Shown in pieces: positions 1 through 6,595 of a DNA stretch of 10,924 nucleotides. Position 1 is the stretch's first letter, and each line of letters opens with the position of its first letter. Under the pieces are notes generated by a model that was not told the origin of the DNA, searched no databases, and saw only the letters and a list, made by a program, of their open reading frames with translations. Source of the stretch: JANNRW01 sp031401815 (lineage in GTDB: Bacteria > Desulfobacterota > Desulfuromonadia > Geobacterales > DSM-12255); contig JANNRW010000205.1 of NCBI GenBank assembly GCA_031401815.1, positions 1-10,924 on the forward strand, written 5' to 3'. The position numbers were made by a program, and so were the translations under genes.

Positions 1-36
1 GTCAAAAAACACGGACTTGGTCGCAAATCTGATTAA
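1..36 (+). CDS. C-terminal tail of an upstream gene (partial)
   Basis: In frame 1 the window opens with eleven codons, VKKHGLGRKSD, followed by TAA at 34-36. The gene would start outside the window. A basic tail of the form 'KKHGL' is common at the very end of the Fis-type helix-turn-helix in sigma-54-dependent response regulators, which would suit the candidate sigma-54 promoter and PEP-CTERM gene just downstream. Eleven residues cannot prove this; both the reading frame and the family are tentative. Confidence 0.35.
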   Translation, partial: VKKHGLGRKSD

Positions 37-91
37 GCTGTCACATCAGACTCAGAGTAAAAGAATAGCATTGCTGTCCCTGGCATACTGC

Positions 92-107
92 TGGTATAGT
101 TATTGCT
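92..107 (+). promoter_or_regulatory. Candidate sigma-54 promoter for the PEP-CTERM/CAP gene pair
   Basis: TGGTATAGTTATTGCT fits the relaxed -24/-12 pattern TGGYRYR-N4-TTGCW, with GG at 93-94 and GC at 105-106 exactly ten bases apart. Transcription would start near 118, leaving a leader of about 37 bases before the ATG at 155. PEP-CTERM systems in several bacteria are known to depend on RpoN and the PrsK/PrsR two-component pair, so a sigma-54 promoter here makes sense. The -24 half departs from TGGCACG at several positions. Confidence 0.5.
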
Positions 108-154
108 GATATGATTTAATATTGCGATGGCAAGAGTGGTAACAGGATCAGGTC

Positions 155-874
155 ATGGTATTTTCCATTAAAAGAAAGCGTCAGAAATCCTTCCAGTCAC
201 CTGATGGTGATAAATCAACTGACTCCTCAAGGCGAAAAAGATTTCTCCTTATCATTGTACTTCTCCTTCTGATTGCCTCGAACCTGTTCCTGTTCATGAA
301 GCTTATGAAATCCCGAAAAACCGTTATTAAACAGCAGCAGGTTCTTATGACTTTACAGGAACCGCCTGATGCAAGCAGTGAGGTTGCCAATAAATGGTAT
401 GGCCTTTGCGCAAAGAACAGCATCCACTCAATCAAGGATTTTTGGAACATTTGTGAAAAAGATCCTGTGCTTGCACAACATTTCATGGATTTTGACTGGA
501 CAAAAGCCCGGATGGGAAAGCGCGAAGAAGCGGTCTGGACTCATATCGCCTATCGAAAAGATGACAGGATATCAACTACCAGAAGAGTCATAAGGCTCCC
601 GAAAGGGGATGGCTACATTACCGACGGTAAACGCTGGGTGCGAACCTACTGCTGCAATGATTACGTAGTAGTTGACCCTGCAGAGAGGGCTGATTCACCG
701 GATCGTCTCTTTCCGAAAACAGCTGATATGGGTGAAGGCCCGGACAACCTGAAAACTGCTGAAAAAGAGCTTCTGGTTGTCCCGGAACCTTCGTCCATGT
801 TACTCCTTGGAAGCGGAATAGGGGTTATCAGCCTGATGAGATTGCGTCATCGAAAAGTCACCGCAAAATCCTGA
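155..874 (+). CDS. Membrane-anchored protein with PEP-CTERM sorting tail
   Basis: The 239-residue product begins with a basic, serine-rich cytoplasmic-type segment (residues 1-29, many K and R), then a strong hydrophobic helix at about 30-50 (LLIIVLLLLIASNLFLF), then a soluble domain with paired cysteines (C85 and C99 region, and a CC pair near 'YCCNDYVV'). It ends in a PEP-CTERM signal: VPEP at 209-212, a hydrophobic stretch, then a basic tail (RLRHRK). PEP-CTERM tails are recognised and cleaved by exosortases such as XrtA during export with exopolysaccharide. The central domain is not one I recognise. The start is supported by AGG-rich sequence just upstream and by the short leader from the candidate sigma-54 promoter. 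It is probably co-transcribed with the CAP gene 39 bases downstream. The odd point is that the N-terminus looks like an uncleaved anchor rather than a signal peptide. Confidence 0.75.
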   Translation: MVFSIKRKRQKSFQSPDGDKSTDSSRRKRFLLIIVLLLLIASNLFLFMKLMKSRKTVIKQQQVLMTLQEPPDASSEVANKWYGLCAKNSIHSIKDFWNICEKDPVLAQHFMDFDWTKARMGKREEAVWTHIAYRKDDRISTTRRVIRLPKGDGYITDGKRWVRTYCCNDYVVVDPAERADSPDRLFPKTADMGEGPDNLKTAEKELLVVPEPSSMLLLGSGIGVISLMRLRHRKVTAKS

Positions 875-913
875 TTATCAGATCCCACGGCATGGAAAAT
901 AATAAACTTCGAT

Positions 914-1579
914 ATGACTAGAATCTCTTTATTTATTTCAGGCGCGCTCCTGACAGCCCTTTTAAACTGCTTTTTATTACCTTCGGCATCGCTTGCCGCT
1001 TCAAAGCAACCCTTCTCTCCCAAAGCAGCGCAGATGAGCGATCCTGCCTGCCTGACAGATCAGGAGGCCGAAATGGTCAGATTTGTCAATCAGTACAGGG
1101 TGCATAGCAACTTCCCGCCTGTCAAGGTTTCACGGTCACTTGTCAAGGTTGCACGCATACATGCTGCTGACCTTCAAAAACACCGGCCGGACCTGGGTCA
1201 TGACTCCAAGGGGATGCGCTGCACTACTCACAGCTGGTCTTCGCATGGGGAGTGGACGCCTGGCTGTTACACCCCCGACCATCGAAATGCTGATCTGATG
1301 AGAAACAAGCCCAGAGAGATTACAAACTATGCTTATGACGATGTCGGTTATGAAATTATTTACTGGAGATCGAAAAGTCCGGTTGTCCCTGAACAGGCTA
1401 TAGAAGGGTGGATCAAAAGTCAGGATCATCGTGCGCTTCTATTTGAAACCGGTCGATGGGCCGGCATAGATTTTAAAGTGGTCGGAGTAGGTATTGCAGA
1501 TAATTATCTGGTTCTCTGGTTTGGCCCCTCGATCGATCCTCTTGGTTCGCTCTCACCCTGCATCAGCGGTCAAAATTAG
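914..1579 (+). CDS. Secreted CAP-domain (SCP/PR-1-like) protein
   Basis: A 221-residue protein with a type I signal peptide (hydrophobic residues 5-28, likely cut after SLA) and a CAP fold. Recognisable elements are the opening helix 'EMVRFVNQYRVHSN' (53-66), then 'VARIHAADL' (79-87), and the closing 'AIEGWIKSQDHRALL' followed by 'GVGIADNYLVLWFG'. H106, E147 and H172 are candidates for the family's His/Glu cavity residues. Four mature cysteines (46, 103, 118, 216) could form two disulfides in the cell envelope. Bacterial CAP proteins are secreted proteins of mostly unknown activity. The gene follows the PEP-CTERM gene on the same strand with no promoter or terminator visible between them, so a shared envelope or matrix role is likely. 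The ribosome-binding site is weak (GGAAAA well upstream). The cavity assignment is by eye, without alignment. Confidence 0.8.
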   Translation: MTRISLFISGALLTALLNCFLLPSASLAASKQPFSPKAAQMSDPACLTDQEAEMVRFVNQYRVHSNFPPVKVSRSLVKVARIHAADLQKHRPDLGHDSKGMRCTTHSWSSHGEWTPGCYTPDHRNADLMRNKPREITNYAYDDVGYEIIYWRSKSPVVPEQAIEGWIKSQDHRALLFETGRWAGIDFKVVGVGIADNYLVLWFGPSIDPLGSLSPCISGQN

Positions 1580-1715
1580 GGGACACCGACTGTCGAATAA
1601 ACTGACAGATGTCGATATTTCTTACATAAAAGCCATCGTCTGAAAAAAGAGAGTGTCCTTACAGATTAAATCCGGTACCACACAACACCTAAAACCAACC
1701 CCCCCTTCACCCTCA

Positions 1716-2405
1716 TTATCGGGTTCGATCCCTCAGCATCGCCGAAATTTCATTTTGTATTTGTGTTGAACCTATTTTCGCCTCCTGAAGCAGCCCCCCC
1801 CAGCTCTTTTGACCCTTTTTGACTGTAAAATAGTGCTGAGTGGCTGATTGCGATGTCTTTCCGGCAATCAGTAGAGCGATGATCAGCTCCTGGTGAGTTG
1901 CCCCGGCCTTGCGCAGAGCTCTCAACTCTGCCTCACCAATCAATTTCTTACTTAAAAGCAGCTCGTCAACTGCCATTTCGGCAAGTCGGAAACTTGAACC
2001 CTCTCCCTTCATCTCTCTGATGAATAGATCCCCCAGTACTTTTCCCGGAATAGCGAAAGGAGAGAGAACCTCTCTCCAACTCTCTTTCACCTGCCTGGTT
2101 TGCAAAAGACCTTCCGCTGACAGACCTGCTTTCATCCCGACCCAATAGGCAATCCAGAGGTCATCTGATGATATCCCCTTCTGTTTTTTCATGACTATCA
2201 TTTTTTTGTCAACATTGAACAGAACAGCAAAGAAGGAATTCTGGATTGTAGCCAGGAAATAAGGGTCAGCCAGAGCAGGCTGTGAAGGGTTGAAGGAGCG
2301 TTCGGTAAAGCAGTGGCAGGTAATAGCGGGCATGGCAGCTGCCGACATCGAAAGCATCAGGAGAAAGGCAAGACAGAACATGATATTGCTGATAAACGGG
2401 CGCAT
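1716..2405 (-). CDS. Secreted protein of unknown function with internal duplication
   Basis: A 229-residue protein with a signal peptide (residues 1-24, ending SAAA). Just after the cleavage point come a CHC motif (C30, C32) and the segment 'DPYFLATIQNSFFAVLF' (47-63). Two copies of a roughly 35-residue unit follow, at 77-110 and 168-202. They share G, a polar DD/QE pair before L, I-A, a K at position 16, S-A at 20-21 and a closing K..SW. I recognise no named family. ATG at 2405 is chosen because AAGGAG sits five bases upstream; a TTG at 2423 in the same frame would place that site inside the gene. The gene converges on the CAP gene (136 bases between stops) and diverges from the barrel gene. 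The second repeat contains a run of eight G in the coding strand. Confidence 0.75.
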   Translation of the reverse strand: MRPFISNIMFCLAFLLMLSMSAAAMPAITCHCFTERSFNPSQPALADPYFLATIQNSFFAVLFNVDKKMIVMKKQKGISSDDLWIAYWVGMKAGLSAEGLLQTRQVKESWREVLSPFAIPGKVLGDLFIREMKGEGSSFRLAEMAVDELLLSKKLIGEAELRALRKAGATHQELIIALLIAGKTSQSATQHYFTVKKGQKSWGGLLQEAKIGSTQIQNEISAMLRDRTR

Positions 2406-2410
2406 AATGA

Positions 2411-2416
2411 CTCCTT
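2411..2416 (-). promoter_or_regulatory. Ribosome-binding site fixing the start at 2405
   Basis: The minus strand reads AAGGAG, then five bases, then ATG at 2405. The site is optimal for this ATG and lies inside the extended reading frame that would begin at TTG 2423, which argues against the longer form. Confidence 0.85.
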
Positions 2417-2470
2417 TTTTCAAGTACAGGATAATTCCTGAAAAAGCAGAAGATCAAGATAAAAAATTTG

Positions 2471-2486
2471 TGGCACTTCAATTGCA
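2471..2486 (+). promoter_or_regulatory. Sigma-54 promoter of the ExtI-like cluster
   Basis: TGGCACTTCAATTGCA matches the sigma-54 consensus TGGCACG-N4-TTGCA at every position except one (T for G at the seventh base). GG (2472-2473) and GC (2484-2485) are spaced by exactly ten bases. Transcription should begin near 2497, giving a leader of about 180 bases before the ATG at 2679. Expression would need an enhancer-binding activator, whose sites would lie upstream, inside or near the divergent gene ending at 2405. No activator gene for it is evident in the window. Confidence 0.8.
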
Positions 2487-2497
2487 TTCAATTAGTC

Positions 2498-2513
2498 ATA
2501 TATCTTGATATAT
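2498..2513 (+). promoter_or_regulatory. AT-rich dyad at the predicted transcription start
   Basis: ATATATC-TT-GATATAT is a perfect inverted repeat with a two-base centre. It lies immediately downstream of the sigma-54 promoter, around the expected start site, where a repressor could bind or a small hairpin form. It is short and AT-rich, so chance is possible. Confidence 0.25.
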
Positions 2514-2667
2514 CTCTATTCGACTATTTGGTTTTTATTATATATTACGGACAATTACAACTCTTTCACAATGCAGATAGAAGCAGATTTATTTGACCAG
2601 TACGCATAAGTGCAACGCGTAATGACTGAATCGAGAGTTTATTTCGCACTATCACATAACAACCAAA

Positions 2668-2673
2668 GGGAGG
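2668..2673 (+). promoter_or_regulatory. Ribosome-binding site fixing the start at 2679
   Basis: GGGAGG lies five bases before the ATG at 2679. The signal peptide also begins at that ATG, so the alternative upstream codon at 2610 in the same frame, which would add 23 residues before the signal peptide, is rejected. Confidence 0.85.
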
Positions 2674-2678
2674 ATACA

Positions 2679-4607
2679 ATGAGAAAGATCGCATTAAATC
2701 TGCTGCTTGCTGCTTTACTGCCCGTACTATCAGCACCTCTGTCAGCGACAGCGGCTGATGACCAGCTTCAGATGAAAATCGAGCAGCTCTCGAAAGAGGT
2801 TGAGCTGCTAAAAGGGCAGGTAAAAAAGGTTGACGACAAGTCGCTAGGGAGATGGCTGACCATAGGGGGAGATTATCGTTTCAGGGTTGACTCCCTCAGA
2901 GGTGAAACAGTCCCCTATTCAAATGCAATTGGAACGATGCAGAATCTGGTTGGCGGCTTTACTGTCGGCCCGAATGCAGTAGCAGGACTGACAACCGGCG
3001 CAAATGCAACCATAGCAAATCCATCTGCTGCTGCATTCATCATGCAGGGGAAATCAGGTACTCTCTTTACACCTGCCCAGTTCGATACCATCCTTGGCAA
3101 ATATATGCCCTCTGCAATGTACAATGGGTTTATCACCAACATCATGCCTGCACTGGGGGGGATGACCCCTGCCCAGGTTACGGGGTATCTACAGGCCAAT
3201 GCTCTGACGGCTCAACAGAGCTCAATATTGTCAACTCTTACCAACAAAGGGATCATGAATACAGTCATGAGCATGATGACCCCGGCGAATCAGACTGCAT
3301 TTGCAAGCATGCCTCCTGCTTATCAGCAGGCTGCCATGGTAATGGCAATGCAGGGGTTTCTCGGAGCACCCAGCGGTAATCTTGCCAGCAAGCCAGCGGA
3401 AAAGCCGAGAAATGAAACCCTCTATACGAACAAATTTGGTCTTGATCTTAATGCAAAAGCAACCCAAAACGTCACTGCTCATGCAAAACTCAATATGTAC
3501 AAGACGTTCGGATCCCAGAGCGATTCAGCCGTTAACAGTGGTTATTTTGCCGACCGGGTAGGGGTATTTGACGGCACAATCGGCCATGTCCCTTCTGAAG
3601 GCCTGCTTAATGTTGACCGGGCTTTTGCAACCTGGAGCAATATTCTTGACCAGCCGCTCTGGTTTTCGGTTGGACGCCGCCCATCAACAAATGGTGCGCC
3701 AAGCAACCTGAGGATGAATACAGAGCGACCTGGTAATGGCGGAACTCCAGCACTTCTGGTTGATTATGCGTTTGACGGAATGACTGTCGGTTATGCGCCG
3801 GACATTGAAGCTCTTCCGGGCGCTTACACCAAATTATGCTATGGCCGTGGATTTGACAGCGGAATACAGACATCAGGCAACAGCATCAAGGATACTGACA
3901 TGCTTGGTCTCGCCATCATCCCGGTTGATACCGATCCGCTCCGTATATGGCTGCAATGGAATCGCGGCTTTGAAATTTTTGATTTCCCGGTCATGAATAA
4001 CACTCTTTTCGGGAACACCGCCCCTGCGGTAAATCTTGGCAGTATTGACTGGTATGGTGCCGGAGCAATGACAACCATCAAGAGATTTGGCCCCGGCACA
4101 CTCAATTTCTTCGCCGATTTCGGTCTGAGCGTTACTCATCCCAATAATAATGTTTCCGCAAATGCTGGGTTTCAAGGGCTGATGAGCGGTGAATTCTTTG
4201 CACAGGATTTCGCCCCGAAAGATCGTACCGGCTGGGCGACTTATGCAGGTGTCCGTTACGACCTCCCCTCTAAAACAAGGATCGGATTTGAATTCAACCA
4301 CGGCTCGAAATACTGGATAACCTTTGCACCGTCAGCTGACGATATCTGGACCAGCAAAGTTGGAACCAGAGGGAATGTCTATGAACCATACATTATCCAG
4401 GAGCTGGATCTGAAGCCGATTTCGTCACATCTTAGCAAGGTGTTCTTCAAGATAGGTTATCAGTATTATGATTTTGACTATACCGGCAGTAATAACTGGG
4501 TTGGTGCACCGGTCAAAATATCGTCCATTCAGCAGAGTGACCTGTTACTGATGGCACCGATGAAGAAAGCTTATGACATTTACGCAACCTTTGAGGTGAA
4601 GTTCTAA
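2679..4607 (+). CDS. extI: DUF3373-type outer-membrane beta-barrel protein, ExtI-like porin
   Basis: A 642-residue exported protein. Residues 1-25 form a signal peptide (ending ATA). Residues 28-54 form a short heptad-repeat coiled coil (QLQMKIEQLSKEVELLKGQV), as in many trimeric or peptidoglycan-proximal porins. From about 57 the barrel starts (WLTIGGDYRFRVDS). Residues of about 85-240 are a low-complexity Ala/Gly/Met/Pro-rich insertion, and from about 244 alternating amphipathic strands run to the C-terminal signature ending in F (YATFEVKF). The overall plan matches DUF3373 proteins of Geobacter-type bacteria. ExtI of G. sulfurreducens is a porin-like protein linked to selenite and tellurite reduction and sits with ExtH (rhodanese) and ExtJ (small protein). 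Here the same types occur in the order I-J-H. The symbol rests on that context and on remembered family resemblance, not on an alignment. A sigma-54 promoter drives the gene. Confidence 0.75.
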   Translation: MRKIALNLLLAALLPVLSAPLSATAADDQLQMKIEQLSKEVELLKGQVKKVDDKSLGRWLTIGGDYRFRVDSLRGETVPYSNAIGTMQNLVGGFTVGPNAVAGLTTGANATIANPSAAAFIMQGKSGTLFTPAQFDTILGKYMPSAMYNGFITNIMPALGGMTPAQVTGYLQANALTAQQSSILSTLTNKGIMNTVMSMMTPANQTAFASMPPAYQQAAMVMAMQGFLGAPSGNLASKPAEKPRNETLYTNKFGLDLNAKATQNVTAHAKLNMYKTFGSQSDSAVNSGYFADRVGVFDGTIGHVPSEGLLNVDRAFATWSNILDQPLWFSVGRRPSTNGAPSNLRMNTERPGNGGTPALLVDYAFDGMTVGYAPDIEALPGAYTKLCYGRGFDSGIQTSGNSIKDTDMLGLAIIPVDTDPLRIWLQWNRGFEIFDFPVMNNTLFGNTAPAVNLGSIDWYGAGAMTTIKRFGPGTLNFFADFGLSVTHPNNNVSANAGFQGLMSGEFFAQDFAPKDRTGWATYAGVRYDLPSKTRIGFEFNHGSKYWITFAPSADDIWTSKVGTRGNVYEPYIIQELDLKPISSHLSKVFFKIGYQYYDFDYTGSNNWVGAPVKISSIQQSDLLLMAPMKKAYDIYATFEVKF

Positions 4608-4653
4608 AAAAAGATGAAAGCAGCAGGACTAATTACGTACTAAGGAGTCTCTT

Positions 4654-4977
4654 ATGAAGAAAACAATTTCATTAATTATGTTTGTCTGCACAGTTGCTTT
4701 GCTAACTTTCTCCTTCACTCTCAACGCAAGCGCAGAAGAGCTGAAAATGGTAGGTACTGTAACCAAAATCGAGTTGGCTGCTGACGGCAACTCCGCAATT
4801 GCTCTGCTTAAAGATACCAAGACCGGAGTTGAGGTTACAATTCTGGTAAGTGATGAACTTACACTGGACAAGTTCAAGGACAAACGGATCGTGGTTGATG
4901 ACGAAATCCGCTGCAAGTATGACAATGAGAGCGGAAAAAATGTCAGTAAAATATTCAAGAAAACAGCTGGTTGCTAG
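4654..4977 (+). CDS. extJ: Small periplasmic protein, ExtJ-like
   Basis: A 107-residue product with a signal peptide (1-27, cut after ASA) and a mature part of about 80 residues predicted as mostly beta strand (GTVTKIEL, VEVTILVSDELTL, DEIRCKYD). This suggests a small OB-like barrel. Two mature cysteines, C87 and the terminal C107, could pair. AAGGAG at 4642-4647 lies six bases before the ATG. The gene follows the barrel gene by 46 bases with no terminator, so it is probably co-transcribed. Residues 74-89 line up without gaps with residues 94-109 of the rhodanese protein encoded next (pattern [FL]KD[KN]R[IV]). ExtJ is the small periplasmic member of the Geobacter ext set; its biochemical role is unknown. 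The name is assigned from position and type, so it is less certain than the gene itself. Confidence 0.7.
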   Translation: MKKTISLIMFVCTVALLTFSFTLNASAEELKMVGTVTKIELAADGNSAIALLKDTKTGVEVTILVSDELTLDKFKDKRIVVDDEIRCKYDNESGKNVSKIFKKTAGC

Positions 4978-4986
4978 ATCAAGTTT

Positions 4987-5161
4987 GATGCATTCGTAAA
5001 TACTCTTAACAAGTCCCCTCCCCCCTGGCGGGGGAGGGTTAGGGTGGGGGGGGATGGTTCGACTCCGCTCACCATCCGTACCCTGAGCGTAGTCGAAGGG
5101 TCACCCACCCCCTGACCCCCTCCCGTCAAGGGAGGGGGAAAAGACTTTTTGCGAGTGCATC
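4987..5161. repeat. Nested inverted-repeat element, MITE/REP-like
   Basis: The ends are inverted copies: GATGCATTCG (4987-4996) against GATGCACTCG read from 5161 back to 5152. Next come C-rich and G-rich arms (about 5011-5053 against 5102-5147). At the centre is a second dyad, TTCGACTCCGCTCA (5058-5071) against TTCGACTACGCTCA read from the other strand (about 5083-5096). The whole would fold into a long cruciform or RNA hairpin. It carries no coding capacity. Similar C/G-rich palindromes occur as dispersed repeats in many bacterial genomes; whether this one is multicopy here cannot be seen. It separates the ExtJ-like and ExtH-like genes and ends ten bases before the latter's ribosome-binding site, so it may attenuate or stabilise the message. 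Confidence 0.7.
5030..5053 (+). other. G-quadruplex motif inside the repeat element
   Basis: Four runs of three or more G occur close together: 5030-5034, 5036-5038, 5042-5044 and 5046-5053. The linkers are one, three and one base. This satisfies the standard intramolecular G-quadruplex pattern on the plus strand, which is also the mRNA strand of the cluster. Confidence 0.65.
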
Positions 5162-5183
5162 TATTTTAAAAAGGAGAAATTTT

Positions 5184-6569
5184 ATGGTCAAAAATAAATT
5201 CATGTTGATTCTGATTTTCTGTAGTTATGCAGGGAGCTCTTTTGCTGCCGACTCTGTCAAAACAGTCAAGCCGGCCATGGCGAAAATCTGCTCCAATTGC
5301 CACAAAGCCGAGTCAAATGTCATACGTGGATACTTTGATAATGTGGCCTTCAAGTCAAAAACGATTCAGGTGAAGATTGATGAAACTGTCGAGCTGGTGA
5401 AGTTTGATGAGGATGAAATTAAAGTCGTAAACGGAGCCGGTAAAAGTGGGGATGGAGATTTCCTGAAAGATAACAGAGTCAGGAAAGGCCATGAAATAAG
5501 CATTGAATACGCGGAAAAAGATGGGATCAAAACTGCTCTTAAGCTTACAGAAAAACCTCCTGTCAAGATTCCGGCAGAGATGCTCATATCAACTTCAGAA
5601 GTTGAAAAACTGGTAGCCACCGGGGGTGAAAAGAGCTATTACCTCTTTGACTCGCGACCTCTCCCCCGTTTTCAGGAGGGTTCAATTCCGACAGCTGTCA
5701 ATCTCCCTTATCCGCAGTTTGACAAAATGATCGACAAACTCCCCAAAGACAAGAGTGCACTTGTAATTTTCTACTGTGCAGGGCCCTCCTGCAACATGAG
5801 CCCCGGCTCTGCGGATAAAGCAAGAAAACTCGGCTACAGCAATCTGAAGGTTTACAAGGATGGGATGCCTGCATGGCTGGAAAAGAACTATGGGGTTCTT
5901 TCAAACAAGTTTTTTAAAGAGGCCTGGATTGACAAGGATATTCCGCATGTACTGCTTGATGTCCGTACTGAAGATCAGTCAGCTCAAGGCCATATATCCG
6001 GAGCGGTTTCGTTTCCACTTATTGATGGCTTGCCGGTTAAAAATCTTGCGCTGAAGCAAAAGAAAGCTCCAATCATGATTTATGACGAAAAGGGCGGAAA
6101 AGATGGCGAAACAGCCGCCCGATCTCTGATAAAAGCCGGATACGGAAGAGTTGTTATTCTCGGAGGCGGGTTTGATGCCTGGCAAAAAGCTGGCTTTACG
6201 GTTTCAAAAGGGAAGCTCTCTTTAAACGCCACATACTCTCCCAAGCTGCGTCCAGGAGAACTGACTCTACCGGATTTCAGCAAACTTCTCTCAACACCCT
6301 CCTCAGATGTCATGATAATGGATGTTCGCAATATAGATGAAGTTAATGCGGGGATGCTGCCAGCTGCGACACTGATCCCTGTTGAAGAGATAAAGAGCAG
6401 AGTTGCCGAGATCCCCAGGGACAAACGTATAATAACTTACTGCTCAACAGGTGTACGCGCCGAGATGGCGTATCATACACTTAAGGAGCTGGGTTACAGC
6501 AATATCGGGTTTGTAAATGCGAAGATAGATTTTGAAAAGGGCGGGAGCTACAAGATAACTGTAGATTAA
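5184..6569 (+). CDS. extH: Periplasmic triple-rhodanese protein with a haem c motif, ExtH-like
   Basis: A 461-residue protein with a signal peptide (1-21, cut near SFA). A single CSNCH haem c motif (36-40) comes first, then a beta-rich domain (about 47-125) like the ExtJ-like protein, then three rhodanese domains. Domain 1 (about 136-235) has the loop C198-AGPSC203. Domain 2 (about 240-340) has DEKGGKDG at the loop, with D301 where the cysteine should be, so it is probably catalytically dead. Domain 3 (about 360-461) has a canonical loop, C420-STGV-R425. Rhodaneses move sulfane sulfur (and can carry selenium) through a persulfide on the loop cysteine. In Geobacter an ExtH rhodanese sits with ExtI and ExtJ. 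AAGGAG lies seven bases before the ATG. The OTR gene follows 26 bases later. The haem motif suggests direct electron exchange with a cytochrome, which is inference. Confidence 0.8.
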   Translation: MVKNKFMLILIFCSYAGSSFAADSVKTVKPAMAKICSNCHKAESNVIRGYFDNVAFKSKTIQVKIDETVELVKFDEDEIKVVNGAGKSGDGDFLKDNRVRKGHEISIEYAEKDGIKTALKLTEKPPVKIPAEMLISTSEVEKLVATGGEKSYYLFDSRPLPRFQEGSIPTAVNLPYPQFDKMIDKLPKDKSALVIFYCAGPSCNMSPGSADKARKLGYSNLKVYKDGMPAWLEKNYGVLSNKFFKEAWIDKDIPHVLLDVRTEDQSAQGHISGAVSFPLIDGLPVKNLALKQKKAPIMIYDEKGGKDGETAARSLIKAGYGRVVILGGGFDAWQKAGFTVSKGKLSLNATYSPKLRPGELTLPDFSKLLSTPSSDVMIMDVRNIDEVNAGMLPAATLIPVEEIKSRVAEIPRDKRIITYCSTGVRAEMAYHTLKELGYSNIGFVNAKIDFEKGGSYKITVD

Positions 6570-6595
6570 ACTGAAGAATACCTGAAAGGTGCGCC

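Noticed and set aside
81..95. A second sigma-54-like register, TGGCATACTGCTGG
   Set aside because: Ten bases after its GG the sequence reads GT rather than GC, so the -12 element is missing; the register at 92-107 fits better.
1580..1715. Terminator between the converging CAP and repeat-protein genes
   Set aside because: A short imperfect stem (CGACTGTC against GACAGATGTCG) is present near 1588-1615 but it is bulged and lacks a T-tract, so I do not call it.
2505..2545. A sigma-70 promoter starting with TTGATA before the barrel gene
   Set aside because: No acceptable -10 box lies 16-18 bases downstream; the AT-rich stretch near 2535-2545 is too far away.
3873..4301. A 142-codon minus-strand open frame inside the barrel gene
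   Set aside because: It is antisense to a continuous beta-barrel coding region and has no recognisable features of its own.
4987..5161. CRISPR array or plain intrinsic terminator in the G/C-rich intergenic region
   Set aside because: There are no direct repeats with spacers, and the structure is nested inverted repeats with related ends and no simple stem followed by a T-tract, so a palindromic repeat element is the better description.
5184..5240. Lipoprotein signal (lipobox) in the rhodanese protein at C13
   Set aside because: The residues before C13 are L-I-F, and phenylalanine at -1 does not fit a lipobox; the hydrophobic core also continues past it to a normal cleavage site.
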